41,436 nt of DNA from Candidatus Berkelbacteria bacterium CG10_big_fil_rev_8_21_14_0_10_43_13. GTDB taxonomy: Bacteria > Patescibacteriota > UBA1384 > XYA2-FULL-43-10 > 1-14-0-10-43-13. Both the position numbers and the translations under genes were made by a program. Below, piece after piece: positions 1 to 8,351 of the stretch. The notes under the pieces were generated by a model that made no database searches, was not told where the DNA came from, and saw only the letters and a program-made list of their open reading frames with translations. Where the stretch lies: the NCBI GenBank assembly GCA_002773985.1, contig PEZW01000018.1, positions 98,240 through 139,675 of the forward strand, given 5' to 3'. Numbering within the stretch: the stretch's first letter is position 1; the number at the start of each line of letters is the position of its first letter.

Positions 1-510
1 TGGGTTGGACCGAGTTGTGCTACCAGAACTACCGGTTTCGACTTGGTGGATAGCTTTCAAGACCTGCCAATCAACACCAAAGGCTTCCCCAGCACCACGA
101 TAAAGCACGTCAAAGTCAGTCGGATCACTAGTGGCCGAGATTCTGACACTTTGAGTTAGCTTTGCTTTTCTCGCCGCTTCAGCGACAGCTTTGGCGGCGG
201 CTTCGGCTGCCAATCTTGTCTCGCGACCGGAGACTGATTCACCGGGAATAATTTTTGGAGTAGTAGTCGAGATCAAAACGACCTTCGGACTGTCTGTTGC
301 CAGCACAAATGACGGCAACGTCACCGCTGTATCAGTTTTTGGTACATTAAGACTCATCACTTCCGGCAGAGTTGTCGTGATCGACAGCGGCGTCGTCACT
401 AAAAGTACGATTGGCACTGTCGCGAATAATTTTTTTGAATTATTTTTAAGATTTTCACCCACCCTCCTGGACAAAACACAAAGTCTCTCGAAAAAGAGAG
501 GCATGAGCAT
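1..510 (-). CDS. Secreted/anchored lytic transglycosylase-like (SLT) protein, N-terminal part, runs off left edge
   Basis: Manual - strand translation: ...NNSKKLFATVPIVLLVTTPLSITTTLPEV...LYRGAGEAFGVDWQVLKAIHQVETGSSGSTTRSNP; hydrophobic N-terminus plus SLT-like 'AIHQVETG'. Start ambiguous (ATG 510, ATG 504 or GTG 462, near AGGAGG). Not in the supplied ORF track. Confidence 0.65.
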   Translation of the reverse strand, partial: MLMPLFFERLCVLSRRVGENLKNNSKKLFATVPIVLLVTTPLSITTTLPEVMSLNVPKTDTAVTLPSFVLATDSPKVVLISTTTPKIIPGESVSGRETRLAAEAAAKAVAEAARKAKLTQSVRISATSDPTDFDVLYRGAGEAFGVDWQVLKAIHQVETGSSGSTTRSNP

Positions 511-823
511 GTTTCAGGATTTTCAGCCGATAATATTCAACCTTAGAAACAATTTTATCCTTTTCACTAACGATCGTTTTTCAGAAGGATAAAAATGAAT
601 GGCTTTATTCCCGACACCTTTTCTAATTAAAAAACTTGGGGATGTACTCCCTCAAGCCATAGGCAGACTAACACAAGGATCAGCGGCGTGTCAAGACCCG
701 AATTCTGGCGTGTTATTCCATACCTTTTGGAGGGAAAGTGGAATATGTTTATAGTTTATTCAATCATTTTGGCGTGAATTCGAGCCATGATTTAACAATT
801 AATATTCTGCTATAATCTAAAAC

Positions 824-1294
824 ATGCGTGACAATCACTGGCTTGAAGAAAAATTAAATAAAATCTGGCAGGAGTATTTTGCCGATATTGAGCGGTCAAA
901 TGAGATTGAAATCAAATTCGGCGCCAAGGCACGGCGGCGACTGGGTAGTATCCGGCAAATTGACCCCAAGGACAAGAATTCTAAGACGAGAATATTAATG
1001 TCCGGCTTTTTTTGCGATGAGCGCGTACCGGAACTGATGATCGATGCGACTATCGCTCACGAACTGGCTCATTATGCTCACGGCTTTTGCTCGCCACTAC
1101 CAAAATTATCCAGATACCCACATCAAGGGGGTAAAGTCGATAACGAGCTAAAGAAAAGGGGATTTGGCAAGATTTTAAAATTTCAGCAAAATTGGCTCAA
1201 GACTGAATGGCCCAAAATTATCGGTAAATCACCAGCTCGACGACGGCGCAAAACCACTTACCGCAAAAAGCTGATTCGTTTACTGGGATTCTAG
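824..1294 (+). CDS. SprT-like zinc metalloprotease domain protein
   Basis: HExxH motif in 'TIAHELAHYAHGF'; consensus -10 TATAAT at 811-816. Confidence 0.75.
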   Translation: MRDNHWLEEKLNKIWQEYFADIERSNEIEIKFGAKARRRLGSIRQIDPKDKNSKTRILMSGFFCDERVPELMIDATIAHELAHYAHGFCSPLPKLSRYPHQGGKVDNELKKRGFGKILKFQQNWLKTEWPKIIGKSPARRRRKTTYRKKLIRLLGF

Positions 1295-1310
1295 GAATTG
1301 AAAAATTATT

Positions 1311-1488
1311 GTAACTGCTCGCTCGTCTCTCTATCATCCTCGGGTTCAGCGGTGTAACTTGAGAGTGAAGCTCGGGGATCCAGCCTGCCGGCGAGGCAGG
1401 GAGATTTGGTCGTGATTGTGCTGCCTGGATTCCCGCCGGAGTTTATCCCGTACTCTGATACGGAGCGGGAATGACAGAGACGAGTTAT
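1311..1488. mobile_element. MITE-like repeat, same family as 19319-19524
   Basis: GTAACTGCTCGCTCGTCTCTCTATCATCCTCGGG ... CGGGAATGACAGAGACGAGTTATAA. Confidence 0.5.
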
Positions 1489-1569
1489 AATTTATCGGGT
1501 TGCTATTTCAGCCATTTTACAGTATAGTTAGCTTAATTCTTAAATCCGTTCGAAGGGTGGTGATAGTTC

Positions 1570-1764
1570 TTGATCGAAGTAAAGAAAAAAGGAAATGAAA
1601 GAATTGATGTTTTAGTTCGTCGTTTCAACCGCGAAGTTCAGCAAAGCGGTATTTTGACTGTGGCAAAAGATAATAGATTCTTTTCCAAGGAGCTCAATCG
1701 TGGCAGTCGTCGCAAAATTGCTGTTCGACGTACTGAGATAAACAAACTGAAGAGGGGATGGTAA
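1570..1764 (+). CDS. rpsU: 30S ribosomal protein S21
   Basis: 64 aa basic protein; 'VLVRRFNREVQQSGIL' and 'RRKIAVRRTEI' typical of S21. Confidence 0.85.
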   Translation: MIEVKKKGNERIDVLVRRFNREVQQSGILTVAKDNRFFSKELNRGSRRKIAVRRTEINKLKRGW

Positions 1765-1928
1765 TAATAGTGGACAGGAGATAGGGAATGGTTTGCAGGG
1801 CAAATAATTATCCTCTCAAACACCGTCATCAACTTTCACCTACAATCCAGCCACTATTTCGCTATTTGCTATAATCTACCAACTACAACCTATCGTCTAC
1901 AAACTATCCACTATCATCTATTAACATT

Positions 1929-2384
1929 ATGTCGCTAAAATCTCAAATCGAGTCAGATTTCTTGACCGCATACAAAAATCGGGACGACTTAAAAGTCTCG
2001 ATTTTGCGTATGATGAAGAGCGCAATCAAAAACGCAGAAATAAGTGCTAAGGCTGATCTCTCTGATGATGAAATCGTGAAAATATTACGACGTGAAGCCA
2101 AACAGCGAGAAGAAGCAATTGTCGAATTCGAAAAAGGCGGTCGGTCTGATCTTACAGAAGGCAACCGCAAAGAAATTGCAGTAATAGATGAATACCTGCC
2201 AGCTCAAATAGATTCTGACCAGATTCAAAAAGTTATTGACGAGACTGTCCTAGAAATAAATCCCTCCGGCCCAGCTGATTTTGGCCGAGTCATCGGCGCT
2301 GTGATGAAAAAACTTGCTGGTCAAGCCGACGGTAACACTGTTTCCACACTTGTCAAGAAAGCACTAGAACAAAAACAAAAATGA
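1929..2384 (+). CDS. GatB/YqeY domain-containing protein
   Basis: 151 aa; 'SILRMMKSAIKNAEI...REEAIVEFEKGGRSDL...EIAVIDEYLP' and 'GRVIGAVMKKLAGQADG' match the YqeY family. Confidence 0.9.
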   Translation: MSLKSQIESDFLTAYKNRDDLKVSILRMMKSAIKNAEISAKADLSDDEIVKILRREAKQREEAIVEFEKGGRSDLTEGNRKEIAVIDEYLPAQIDSDQIQKVIDETVLEINPSGPADFGRVIGAVMKKLAGQADGNTVSTLVKKALEQKQK

Positions 2385-2773
2385 ACCGGGTTGAAATTCA
2401 CAACCAAGAAAATTTTGATATTCAGGACAACCATATTATTGAAATAGTCGATGATTCTCTTTGCATTTTCGATCAGATAGACTGTTTTGTTGAGCTGAAT
2501 TTCGTTTCCAAATCAAAGATTGCTGAACTAAACCGAACTTTTCGTCAAATTGATAAACCGACTGATGTTCTCTCATTCCCTCAGGCTGAGGTGAAGAATG
2601 GTGGAATAAAGGTACTTGGCGACATCGTCATCTCACCCGAGATAGTTGCCGAAAAAGATGAAAAGATGGATGATGTGATAAAGCACGGTTTACTTCATCT
2701 GCTGGGATATGACCACGAGATCGACGAATCAGTCTGGCAAAAAGCAGCTGACAAGATTAGTTGCCAATATTAA
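2381..2773 (+). CDS. ybeY: Endoribonuclease YbeY / rRNA maturation factor
   Basis: 'KPTDVLSFP', 'LGDIVISPE', 'HGLLHLLGYDHE' metal-binding triad; 4-nt overlap with upstream gene. Confidence 0.92.
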   Translation: MNRVEIHNQENFDIQDNHIIEIVDDSLCIFDQIDCFVELNFVSKSKIAELNRTFRQIDKPTDVLSFPQAEVKNGGIKVLGDIVISPEIVAEKDEKMDDVIKHGLLHLLGYDHEIDESVWQKAADKISCQY

Positions 2774-2791
2774 TACTTGTGAAAGGGAAAA

Positions 2792-3229
2792 ATGACTGAA
2801 AAAAAACTTTCTACTGATGAATGTTCTCGAGTCTGTCCACCTGATCATAAGATTGAGTACAAGAAATATAGTTGGCCAAAACTGCGCGCAAGTTTCGATC
2901 ATGCGATTCGTGGTGTAATTTTTTTACTCAGATCAGAACAAAACGCGCGTGTTCACGCCATCATCACTATCATGGTCGGAGTAGGCGTTTATGTTTTTGG
3001 CGTGTCTCGCGTCGAAGCAGCGGTTCTTTTTATCGCCATCATTATGGTCTTCGCGATTGAAATTATAAACACTGCGATAGAAAAGGTGTTTGATGTTTGT
3101 CACCCAGAGGATCATGTCTTGATTCGCTCAGCCAAAGATGCTATGTCCGGCGCTGTTCTGATTTCCGCAATCATCGCCACTGTCGTTGCTTTTCTGATCT
3201 TCCTGCCGTATATCAAGGATATAGTCTAA
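2792..3229 (+). CDS. dgkA: Diacylglycerol/undecaprenol kinase family protein
   Basis: 'SFDHAIRGVIFLLRSEQNARVHAIIT...EIINTAIEKVFDV...AKDAMSGAVL' signature plus TM segments. Confidence 0.88.
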   Translation: MTEKKLSTDECSRVCPPDHKIEYKKYSWPKLRASFDHAIRGVIFLLRSEQNARVHAIITIMVGVGVYVFGVSRVEAAVLFIAIIMVFAIEIINTAIEKVFDVCHPEDHVLIRSAKDAMSGAVLISAIIATVVAFLIFLPYIKDIV

Positions 3230-3384
3230 AGCAAAATTAGTATTTTGCATTTCATTTTTGCGGCTTGCAAGATGACCTCGTTGTGGGGTAAAATACTGAA
3301 TATAACAACTTACTGGCTTACGAGCTTATCGGCTTACCAGCTTATAAGCTTACCAGCTTGCAGTTAACTAGAACTGGAGGGTTA

Positions 3385-4620
3385 GTGCGAGAAGCAAACA
3401 TATCAGTTGGAATTGATATCGGTGACACCAAGGTCGTCACCTGTGTTGGCAAACTTGACAACGGTGAGATCGATATCGTCGGCATTGGCAAACACCCAAA
3501 CAATGGCATCCGCAAGGGGATTATCGTTGATATTGAGGAGACAGTATCGTCTATTTCCGCTTCACTCGAGGAAGCCGAGCGAACTGCTGGTGTCCCTATA
3601 GAGTCGGCAGTGATAGGTATCACAGGTCCTTCGGTAGAATGTGAACAAAGCAAAGGTGTTATCGCCATTTCGCGACAAGACGGTGAAATTACAAGTGAAG
3701 ACCTGGTACGTGTCGTCGATGCTGCAAAGGCTATTCCAAGCCGGCCGAATCGCGAGATACTTCACGTTATTCCAATCAATTTTATAGTTGATGGCACCGA
3801 AGTCGTCAAGGATCCAGTCGGTATGACTGGTATCAGGCTTGAGGTGGTCGCTAATATTATTTCGACTTCATCAAGTTCGGTAAAATCACTAGCACGATCT
3901 GTCCAACAAGCTGGTGTTAATATCTCCGATGTTGTTTTTTCTCCATTGAGCACAGCCAAGGTTCTGCTTTCTGGTCGCCAGATGGATATTGGCGTAATTC
4001 TAGTCGATATTGGCGCCTCGACTACTTCTTACGCTGTCTTCGAAGAGGGCGAGCTGGTCACTTGTGGTGTCGTCCCCGTTGGCTCGACTCACATCACCAA
4101 CGACATCGCCATCGGCCTTCGCATCAATATTGATCTGGCTGAGACGATAAAACTTAAATATGGTTACGCTTTGCCAGATAAAATTGATGAAAAAGAGGAG
4201 CTTGATCTCGCAAAACTTGATAAATCAGAGGATGAAAAAGTCAATCTGCGCTATATTGCAGAGATTATCGAGGCAAGACTAAATGAAATATTTAATCTGA
4301 TTTCCGACAATCTTACACGTGTCAACTGTAACACTTCACTGCCTGGTGGCGTCATCATCACCGGTGGTGGAGCTAAGATTGAGGGCATTGTCGAATTGAC
4401 AAAGGAGGTCCTGCGTTTACCGGCCCAGGTCGGCAAACCGGTTCCAGAAATTAGCGGCCTTATTGACAAGCTCACAGATCCCATATATTCTACAACCATA
4501 GGTCTGATGATTTGGGGCAAAGACCGTCATCCTGGCGGTAACTCCATCAACCTTGATATTCCGGGACTAAACAGTGTGGTCTCGAGGTTTAAGTCTGTCT
4601 TCAAAAAGATACTACCCTGA
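3385..4620 (+). CDS. ftsA: Cell division protein FtsA
   Basis: 'SVGIDIGDTKVVTCVG', 'VGIGKHPNNGIRKGIIVDIEET', 'GGVIITGGGAKIEGI'. GTG at 3385 preceded by GGAGG (ORF track extends to 3358). Confidence 0.92.
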   Translation: MREANISVGIDIGDTKVVTCVGKLDNGEIDIVGIGKHPNNGIRKGIIVDIEETVSSISASLEEAERTAGVPIESAVIGITGPSVECEQSKGVIAISRQDGEITSEDLVRVVDAAKAIPSRPNREILHVIPINFIVDGTEVVKDPVGMTGIRLEVVANIISTSSSSVKSLARSVQQAGVNISDVVFSPLSTAKVLLSGRQMDIGVILVDIGASTTSYAVFEEGELVTCGVVPVGSTHITNDIAIGLRINIDLAETIKLKYGYALPDKIDEKEELDLAKLDKSEDEKVNLRYIAEIIEARLNEIFNLISDNLTRVNCNTSLPGGVIITGGGAKIEGIVELTKEVLRLPAQVGKPVPEISGLIDKLTDPIYSTTIGLMIWGKDRHPGGNSINLDIPGLNSVVSRFKSVFKKILP

Positions 4621-4754
4621 GTACATTTTCCATTTTACAATTTTTCATTAATTTATCATTTTAAATTTTTTAAATGATAAATGTATAATTAATGTGAAAT
4701 GATCAATGGTAAATGAAAAATTTTCATAATTATTCATACCAACGAGGACCAACC

Positions 4755-5915
4755 ATGATTGAAAAGAATTCAGATCTCGCCAACTTTGCCAACATCAAAG
4801 TTGTTGGTGTGGGCGGCTCTGGAGGGAGCGCTGTTACCCGCATGATAAATTCCAAGCTTCGCGGCATAGAATTTATCGCAGTCAACACAGACTCTCAGGC
4901 TTTGGCGTTCAACGAAGCACCGGTCAAGATTCAAATTGGTAAAGAGACAACCCGTGGACTTGGTTCAGGAGCTGATCCTGAAATTGGTCGAAAATCTATC
5001 GAAGAAAACAAAGAAGAGGTTTATGAGGCGCTAAAAGGTGCTGATATGGTCTTTGTTACCTGTGGCATGGGTGGCGGCACCGGCACTGGAGCGGCTCCCT
5101 TTGTAACAGATATTGCCAAAGAACTTGGCGCTCTGACAGTCGGAGTTGTGACCAAGCCTTTTTCATTTGAAGGAGTTAGGCGAAAGAAAATTGCCGAACA
5201 AGGCATCGCTGAGATGAAAGAGCGCGTTGACACTCTGATCACTATTCCAAACGACCGTTTGCTTCAAGTTATTGACAAGAAAACATCACTTTTTGACGCT
5301 TTTGGTATCGTCGACGACGTCTTGCGTCAAGGTGTCCAGGGTATCGCTGACCTGATTATCTATCACGGTCTGATCAATGTTGACTTTGCTGACGTCAAAG
5401 CGATCATGCTTGACGCCGGTAGCGCCCTGATGGGTATTGGTCATGGCACTGGCGACAATCGTGCAATCGAAGCTGCTAGAGCCGCGATCGATTCACCACT
5501 ACTTGAACTGTCAATCGATGGTGCTAAGGGTATCCTGTTCAATATTACTGGTGGCCCTGATCTCGGTATGTACGAAATTGATGAAGCGGCTAAGGCAATT
5601 ACTGAAGCAGCCGACCCTGATGCAAATATTATTTTTGGTGCAATTATTGATGAAGCGATGCAAGGTGAGGTCAAGATTACAGTCATAGCAACTGGCTTCG
5701 AATCAGAACAAGGCAAGACCCAGAAAAAGATCTTCGCTCCAAGTGAAGGCAGATCTTCAGAGATACCATCCTCTCAAATCTTGCGACGACAAGACCGTTC
5801 ATTCTTCTCACCAGAACCAGAGATTACTCGAGACGATCAAGCCGAAACACAAAAAAAAGATGATGAGGAAGACGAACTCGAAGTACCAGCCTTTATACGC
5901 CGCAAGTTAAAATAA
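4755..5915 (+). CDS. ftsZ: Cell division protein FtsZ
   Basis: '[16 protein letters not shown]', tubulin signature '[12 protein letters not shown]', C-terminal '[13 protein letters not shown]'. ATG 4755 downstream of GAGG. Confidence 0.97.
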   Translation: MIEKNSDLANFANIKVVGVGGSGGSAVTRMINSKLRGIEFIAVNTDSQALAFNEAPVKIQIGKETTRGLGSGADPEIGRKSIEENKEEVYEALKGADMVFVTCGMGGGTGTGAAPFVTDIAKELGALTVGVVTKPFSFEGVRRKKIAEQGIAEMKERVDTLITIPNDRLLQVIDKKTSLFDAFGIVDDVLRQGVQGIADLIIYHGLINVDFADVKAIMLDAGSALMGIGHGTGDNRAIEAARAAIDSPLLELSIDGAKGILFNITGGPDLGMYEIDEAAKAITEAADPDANIIFGAIIDEAMQGEVKITVIATGFESEQGKTQKKIFAPSEGRSSEIPSSQILRRQDRSFFSPEPEITRDDQAETQKKDDEEDELEVPAFIRRKLK

Positions 5916-5986
5916 CACCCGTAGGGTTATTTTATCCTGAGCGACAGCCGAAGGATCTATAACACCCGTAGGGTCATTTCATCCTG

Positions 5987-6031
5987 TCTTCGACTCTGAG
6001 GGATGAGCCCTCAGGCTCAGACTCGAATGAG
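5987..6031. repeat. 45-bp palindromic repeat B, copy 1
   Basis: TCTTCGACTCTGAGGGATGAGCCCTCAGGCTCAGACTCGAATGAG; sits inside a repeat whose uninterrupted copy lies at 5935-5960. Confidence 0.6.
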
Positions 6032-6230
6032 AGCGACAGTCGAAGGATCAATAATAATTTCTAATTGACCTAATTATTCTAATTAACCTAAACAAATTTC
6101 AAACAACAAGCCTAAAACTGGTTTTTAGAGTTGTTTGAAATTTTAAGTTTAGAATTTGGAATTTGGTTAGAAATTAAGTCAAAGACTCCCCTTTGGGAAA
6201 TTAGAAATTAGAAATTTGAACGTAGGTGGT

Positions 6231-6686
6231 ATGTTTTGTCCAGAATGCAAAAAATCTGACACTAGAGTGCTCGATTCCAGAGACGATACTCGCGTCATCC
6301 GTCGACGCCGCGAGTGTTTGCGCTGTCACTATCGCTTTACAACATATGAGAGAGTCGAATCACCACGTCTCAAGGTAATCAAGCGTAATGGGGAGTCTGA
6401 AGATTATTCACGAGACAAACTCTCAAAGGGTATTTTTCTTGCGATGGAAAAAAGACCTGTCAGCCAAGCACAGATTGAAGCTATTCTCGACAGTATTGAG
6501 CACGAAATCACTCGGCTGAAAACGAAATTTATCTCCAGCAAACAGATGGGGAATTTCGCAATCTCTAAGCTCAAAGAAGTTGACGAAGTCGCTTATCTTC
6601 GCTTTCTCTCTGTCTACAAGAGCTTTGGCTCGGCTTCTAAATTTCAAAAAGAAGCCGAAAAACTGACAAAAGATAAGCCGATTTAG
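6231..6686 (+). CDS. nrdR: Transcriptional repressor NrdR
   Basis: 'MFCPECKKSDTRVLDSRDDTRVIRRRRECLRCHYRFTTYERVE': zinc ribbon and ATP-cone start. Confidence 0.95.
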   Translation: MFCPECKKSDTRVLDSRDDTRVIRRRRECLRCHYRFTTYERVESPRLKVIKRNGESEDYSRDKLSKGIFLAMEKRPVSQAQIEAILDSIEHEITRLKTKFISSKQMGNFAISKLKEVDEVAYLRFLSVYKSFGSASKFQKEAEKLTKDKPI

Positions 6687-6698
6687 GCATTATCTTTT

Positions 6699-6803
6699 GT
6701 CATCCCGGCCTGTGGCTGGAGAGCCGGGATCCAGGCAGGTTGAGTTACACACTACTTAAGTGTTGCTTGTTTCGCCTAGATTCCCGCGTACGCGGGAATG
6801 ACA
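6699..6803. repeat. Intergenic REP-like 'GTCATCCCGG...CGCGGGAATGACA' repeat
   Basis: Intergenic homologue of the sequence inside tgt (38885-38975). Confidence 0.6.
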
Positions 6804-6855
6804 ATTCATTTTATATGATGCTATAATGAGAATTAATAATTAATGCAAGGAAAAT

Positions 6856-7197
6856 ATGTCCAAATTAAAACATCTCGAATCAGCAAATGAATTTGATGAG
6901 TTAATCAATGGCGACAAGCCGGTTCTCGTCGATTTTTTTGCCACCTGGTGCGGACCATGCCAGGTGATGGAGCCGATTTTAGAAGAGTTTGTTGGTAAAT
7001 TTCCTAAAATCAAAGAAGTAGAAATTGCCAAAGCCGATATCGATATCCTCGGAGAAGTCGCCGTCAAATACAATATTATGAGTGTCCCCACCTTTGTCAT
7101 TTTCAAAAAAGGCAAGATGGTTGAGAAGATGGTCGGCCTTCGCACAGAGGAGGAGCTGAACGTCAAATTAAAAGAATCTCTTGATAAAAAGAAATAG
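6856..7197 (+). CDS. trxA: Thioredoxin
   Basis: 'VLVDFFATWCGPCQVMEPILEE' active site and 'MSVPTFVIFKKG'. Confidence 0.93.
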   Translation: MSKLKHLESANEFDELINGDKPVLVDFFATWCGPCQVMEPILEEFVGKFPKIKEVEIAKADIDILGEVAVKYNIMSVPTFVIFKKGKMVEKMVGLRTEEELNVKLKESLDKKK

Positions 7198-7296
7198 GAT
7201 CCCCATAGACGATCTCAATTTTTAAGCCTTAAGAAGGTTGCTTTTGCAATGCCGTTTTGCTATTGTGATCTCGACCTGAAGGGAGGTCAGGACAAC

Positions 7297-7422
7297 ATGA
7301 ACGTCGTACTGAAACTGGTACTGTGGTGGGTCTGTGTCACACTCCACTGCTTTGCGGTCGTCGCGGTGATATTAGGAGCCGCGTATTTGGGGATCTTGAT
7401 CCTCCGCCGAGTCTTCCGCTAA
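7297..7422 (+). CDS. Putative 41-aa single-TM microprotein (unit A)
   Basis: MNVVLKLVLWWVCVTLHCFAVVAVILGAAYLGILILRRVFR*; SD in GACCTGAAGGGAGGTC; same upstream signal precedes 7616. Not in ORF track (too short). Confidence 0.5.
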   Translation: MNVVLKLVLWWVCVTLHCFAVVAVILGAAYLGILILRRVFR

Positions 7423-7462
7423 GCGCACTGGTGTCAGATAGCCGATCGTTGTGCTTGCCGCT

Positions 7463-7491
7463 GGCGAGCGGGGAACTACACCCCGTTCGCC
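7463..7491 (+). terminator. Hairpin 3' of unit A
   Basis: GGCGAGCGGGG-aactaca-CCCCGTTCGCC, 11-bp stem; no strong U-tract. Confidence 0.4.
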
Positions 7492-7615
7492 ATTACTTGA
7501 CAAAAAGAAATATGATCTAGATACAAACCAATCTCAATCTAAAAACCTCCAAAAGGTTGATTTTTCTGTGCTGTTTTGGTAACTTAGCTTAGACCTGAAG
7601 GGAGGTCAGACAACC

Positions 7616-8035
7616 ATGGATGTCTCTGTGGAGATGCTCTACTGTGGACTCGTCGAGCTGGCACTGTTAGCGCTGCTACTCGCAGCCATCTTTGTGCCGC
7701 TCTGGATCATCGGCTAGATCTACTGCTGGGCATACTGGCAGCTACTGCCTGCCCACAGGCTTCTTCGTCGTTACAACGAAGCCGGCTGGGAACTTCTGAG
7801 AATCGCCGCCGCCCTTCCCGACCCGATGGCCTCGTTCATGAATCCGAGGCAAAAGCTGGAGCGGCTCGTCTTCCTCGAGAAACGGTGGGTCAAGCGCGGT
7901 TTCATCGCGCTCGACTTCGCGGATTTCATCGATCCGACACGAGACGCGGCCGATCTGCTTCCTCTCTATCGGCTCCGGAAAGACGGCGAGCCCGCCGTCT
8001 ACCCGATCGCCAGCGTCGCTCAGGAAGCGGCGTGA
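7616..8035 (+). CDS. Putative TM microprotein (33 aa, to TAG 7715-7717) with in-frame downstream extension to 8035
   Basis: MDVSVEMLYCGLVELALLALLLAAIFVPLWIIG-TAG-IYCWAYWQLLPAHRLLRRYNEAGWELLRIAAALPDPMASFMNPRQKLERL...VAQEAA*. ORF 7826-8035 is in the same frame with no other stop back to the TAG. Confidence 0.45.
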
Positions 8036-8054
8036 ATGATGCATCACCTTGCCA

Positions 8055-8087
8055 CTGGCGAGCGGGGAACTACACCCCGCCCGCCAG
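8055..8087 (+). terminator. Hairpin 3' of unit B, homologous to 7463-7491
   Basis: CTGGCGAGCGGGG-aactaca-CCCCGCCCGCCAG; same 5' arm and loop. Confidence 0.4.
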
Positions 8088-8090
8088 TCA

Positions 8091-8119
8091 TTGACAAATA
8101 AGAACAATTATGCTATTAT
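8091..8119 (+). promoter_or_regulatory. Sigma-70-type promoter
   Basis: TTGACA (8091-8096), 17-bp spacer, TATTAT (8114-8119). Confidence 0.65.
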
Positions 8120-8125
8120 ATAAGT

Positions 8126-8254
8126 GTTGAATGTAGTTGATGGAAACATTAACCCTTCAAAGCTCTTTAACGCTCCAGCTCCTTCGCAAGAAGGAGCTGG
8201 ACGCTAGAGAGATGAAGTTCTCTCATGAAAAACCCGCGGCAACGCGGTTTTTTT
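8126..8254 (+). ncRNA. Candidate small RNA
   Basis: Good promoter, CCAGCTCCTT-cgcaag-AAGGAGCTGG hairpin (8175-8200), intrinsic terminator AACCCGCGgcaaCGCGGTTTTTTT (8231-8254); no convincing ORF inside. Confidence 0.5.
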
Positions 8255-8351
8255 GTTTTCGAGGTCAAGCAAACCCAAACAAAACCTAAGCCCATCGACA
8301 AACCAGCCTTTAGTATTGACCTGTTCGGGATGTGTTCGGTATAATAGAATT

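Noticed and set aside
191-592. Plus-strand ORF of 133 aa
   Set aside because: Antisense to the transglycosylase-like gene, whose - strand frame gives a signal segment and SLT-like motif.
5935-6052. Repeat arrays as possible CRISPR
   Set aside because: Repeats are dispersed or nested and palindromic, with no regular spacers and no cas genes seen.
7742-8107. Minus-strand ORF of 121 aa and plus-strand ORF 7885-8094
   Set aside because: Shadow frames of the GC-rich unit B; the 7616-8035 frame has an SD and TM start.
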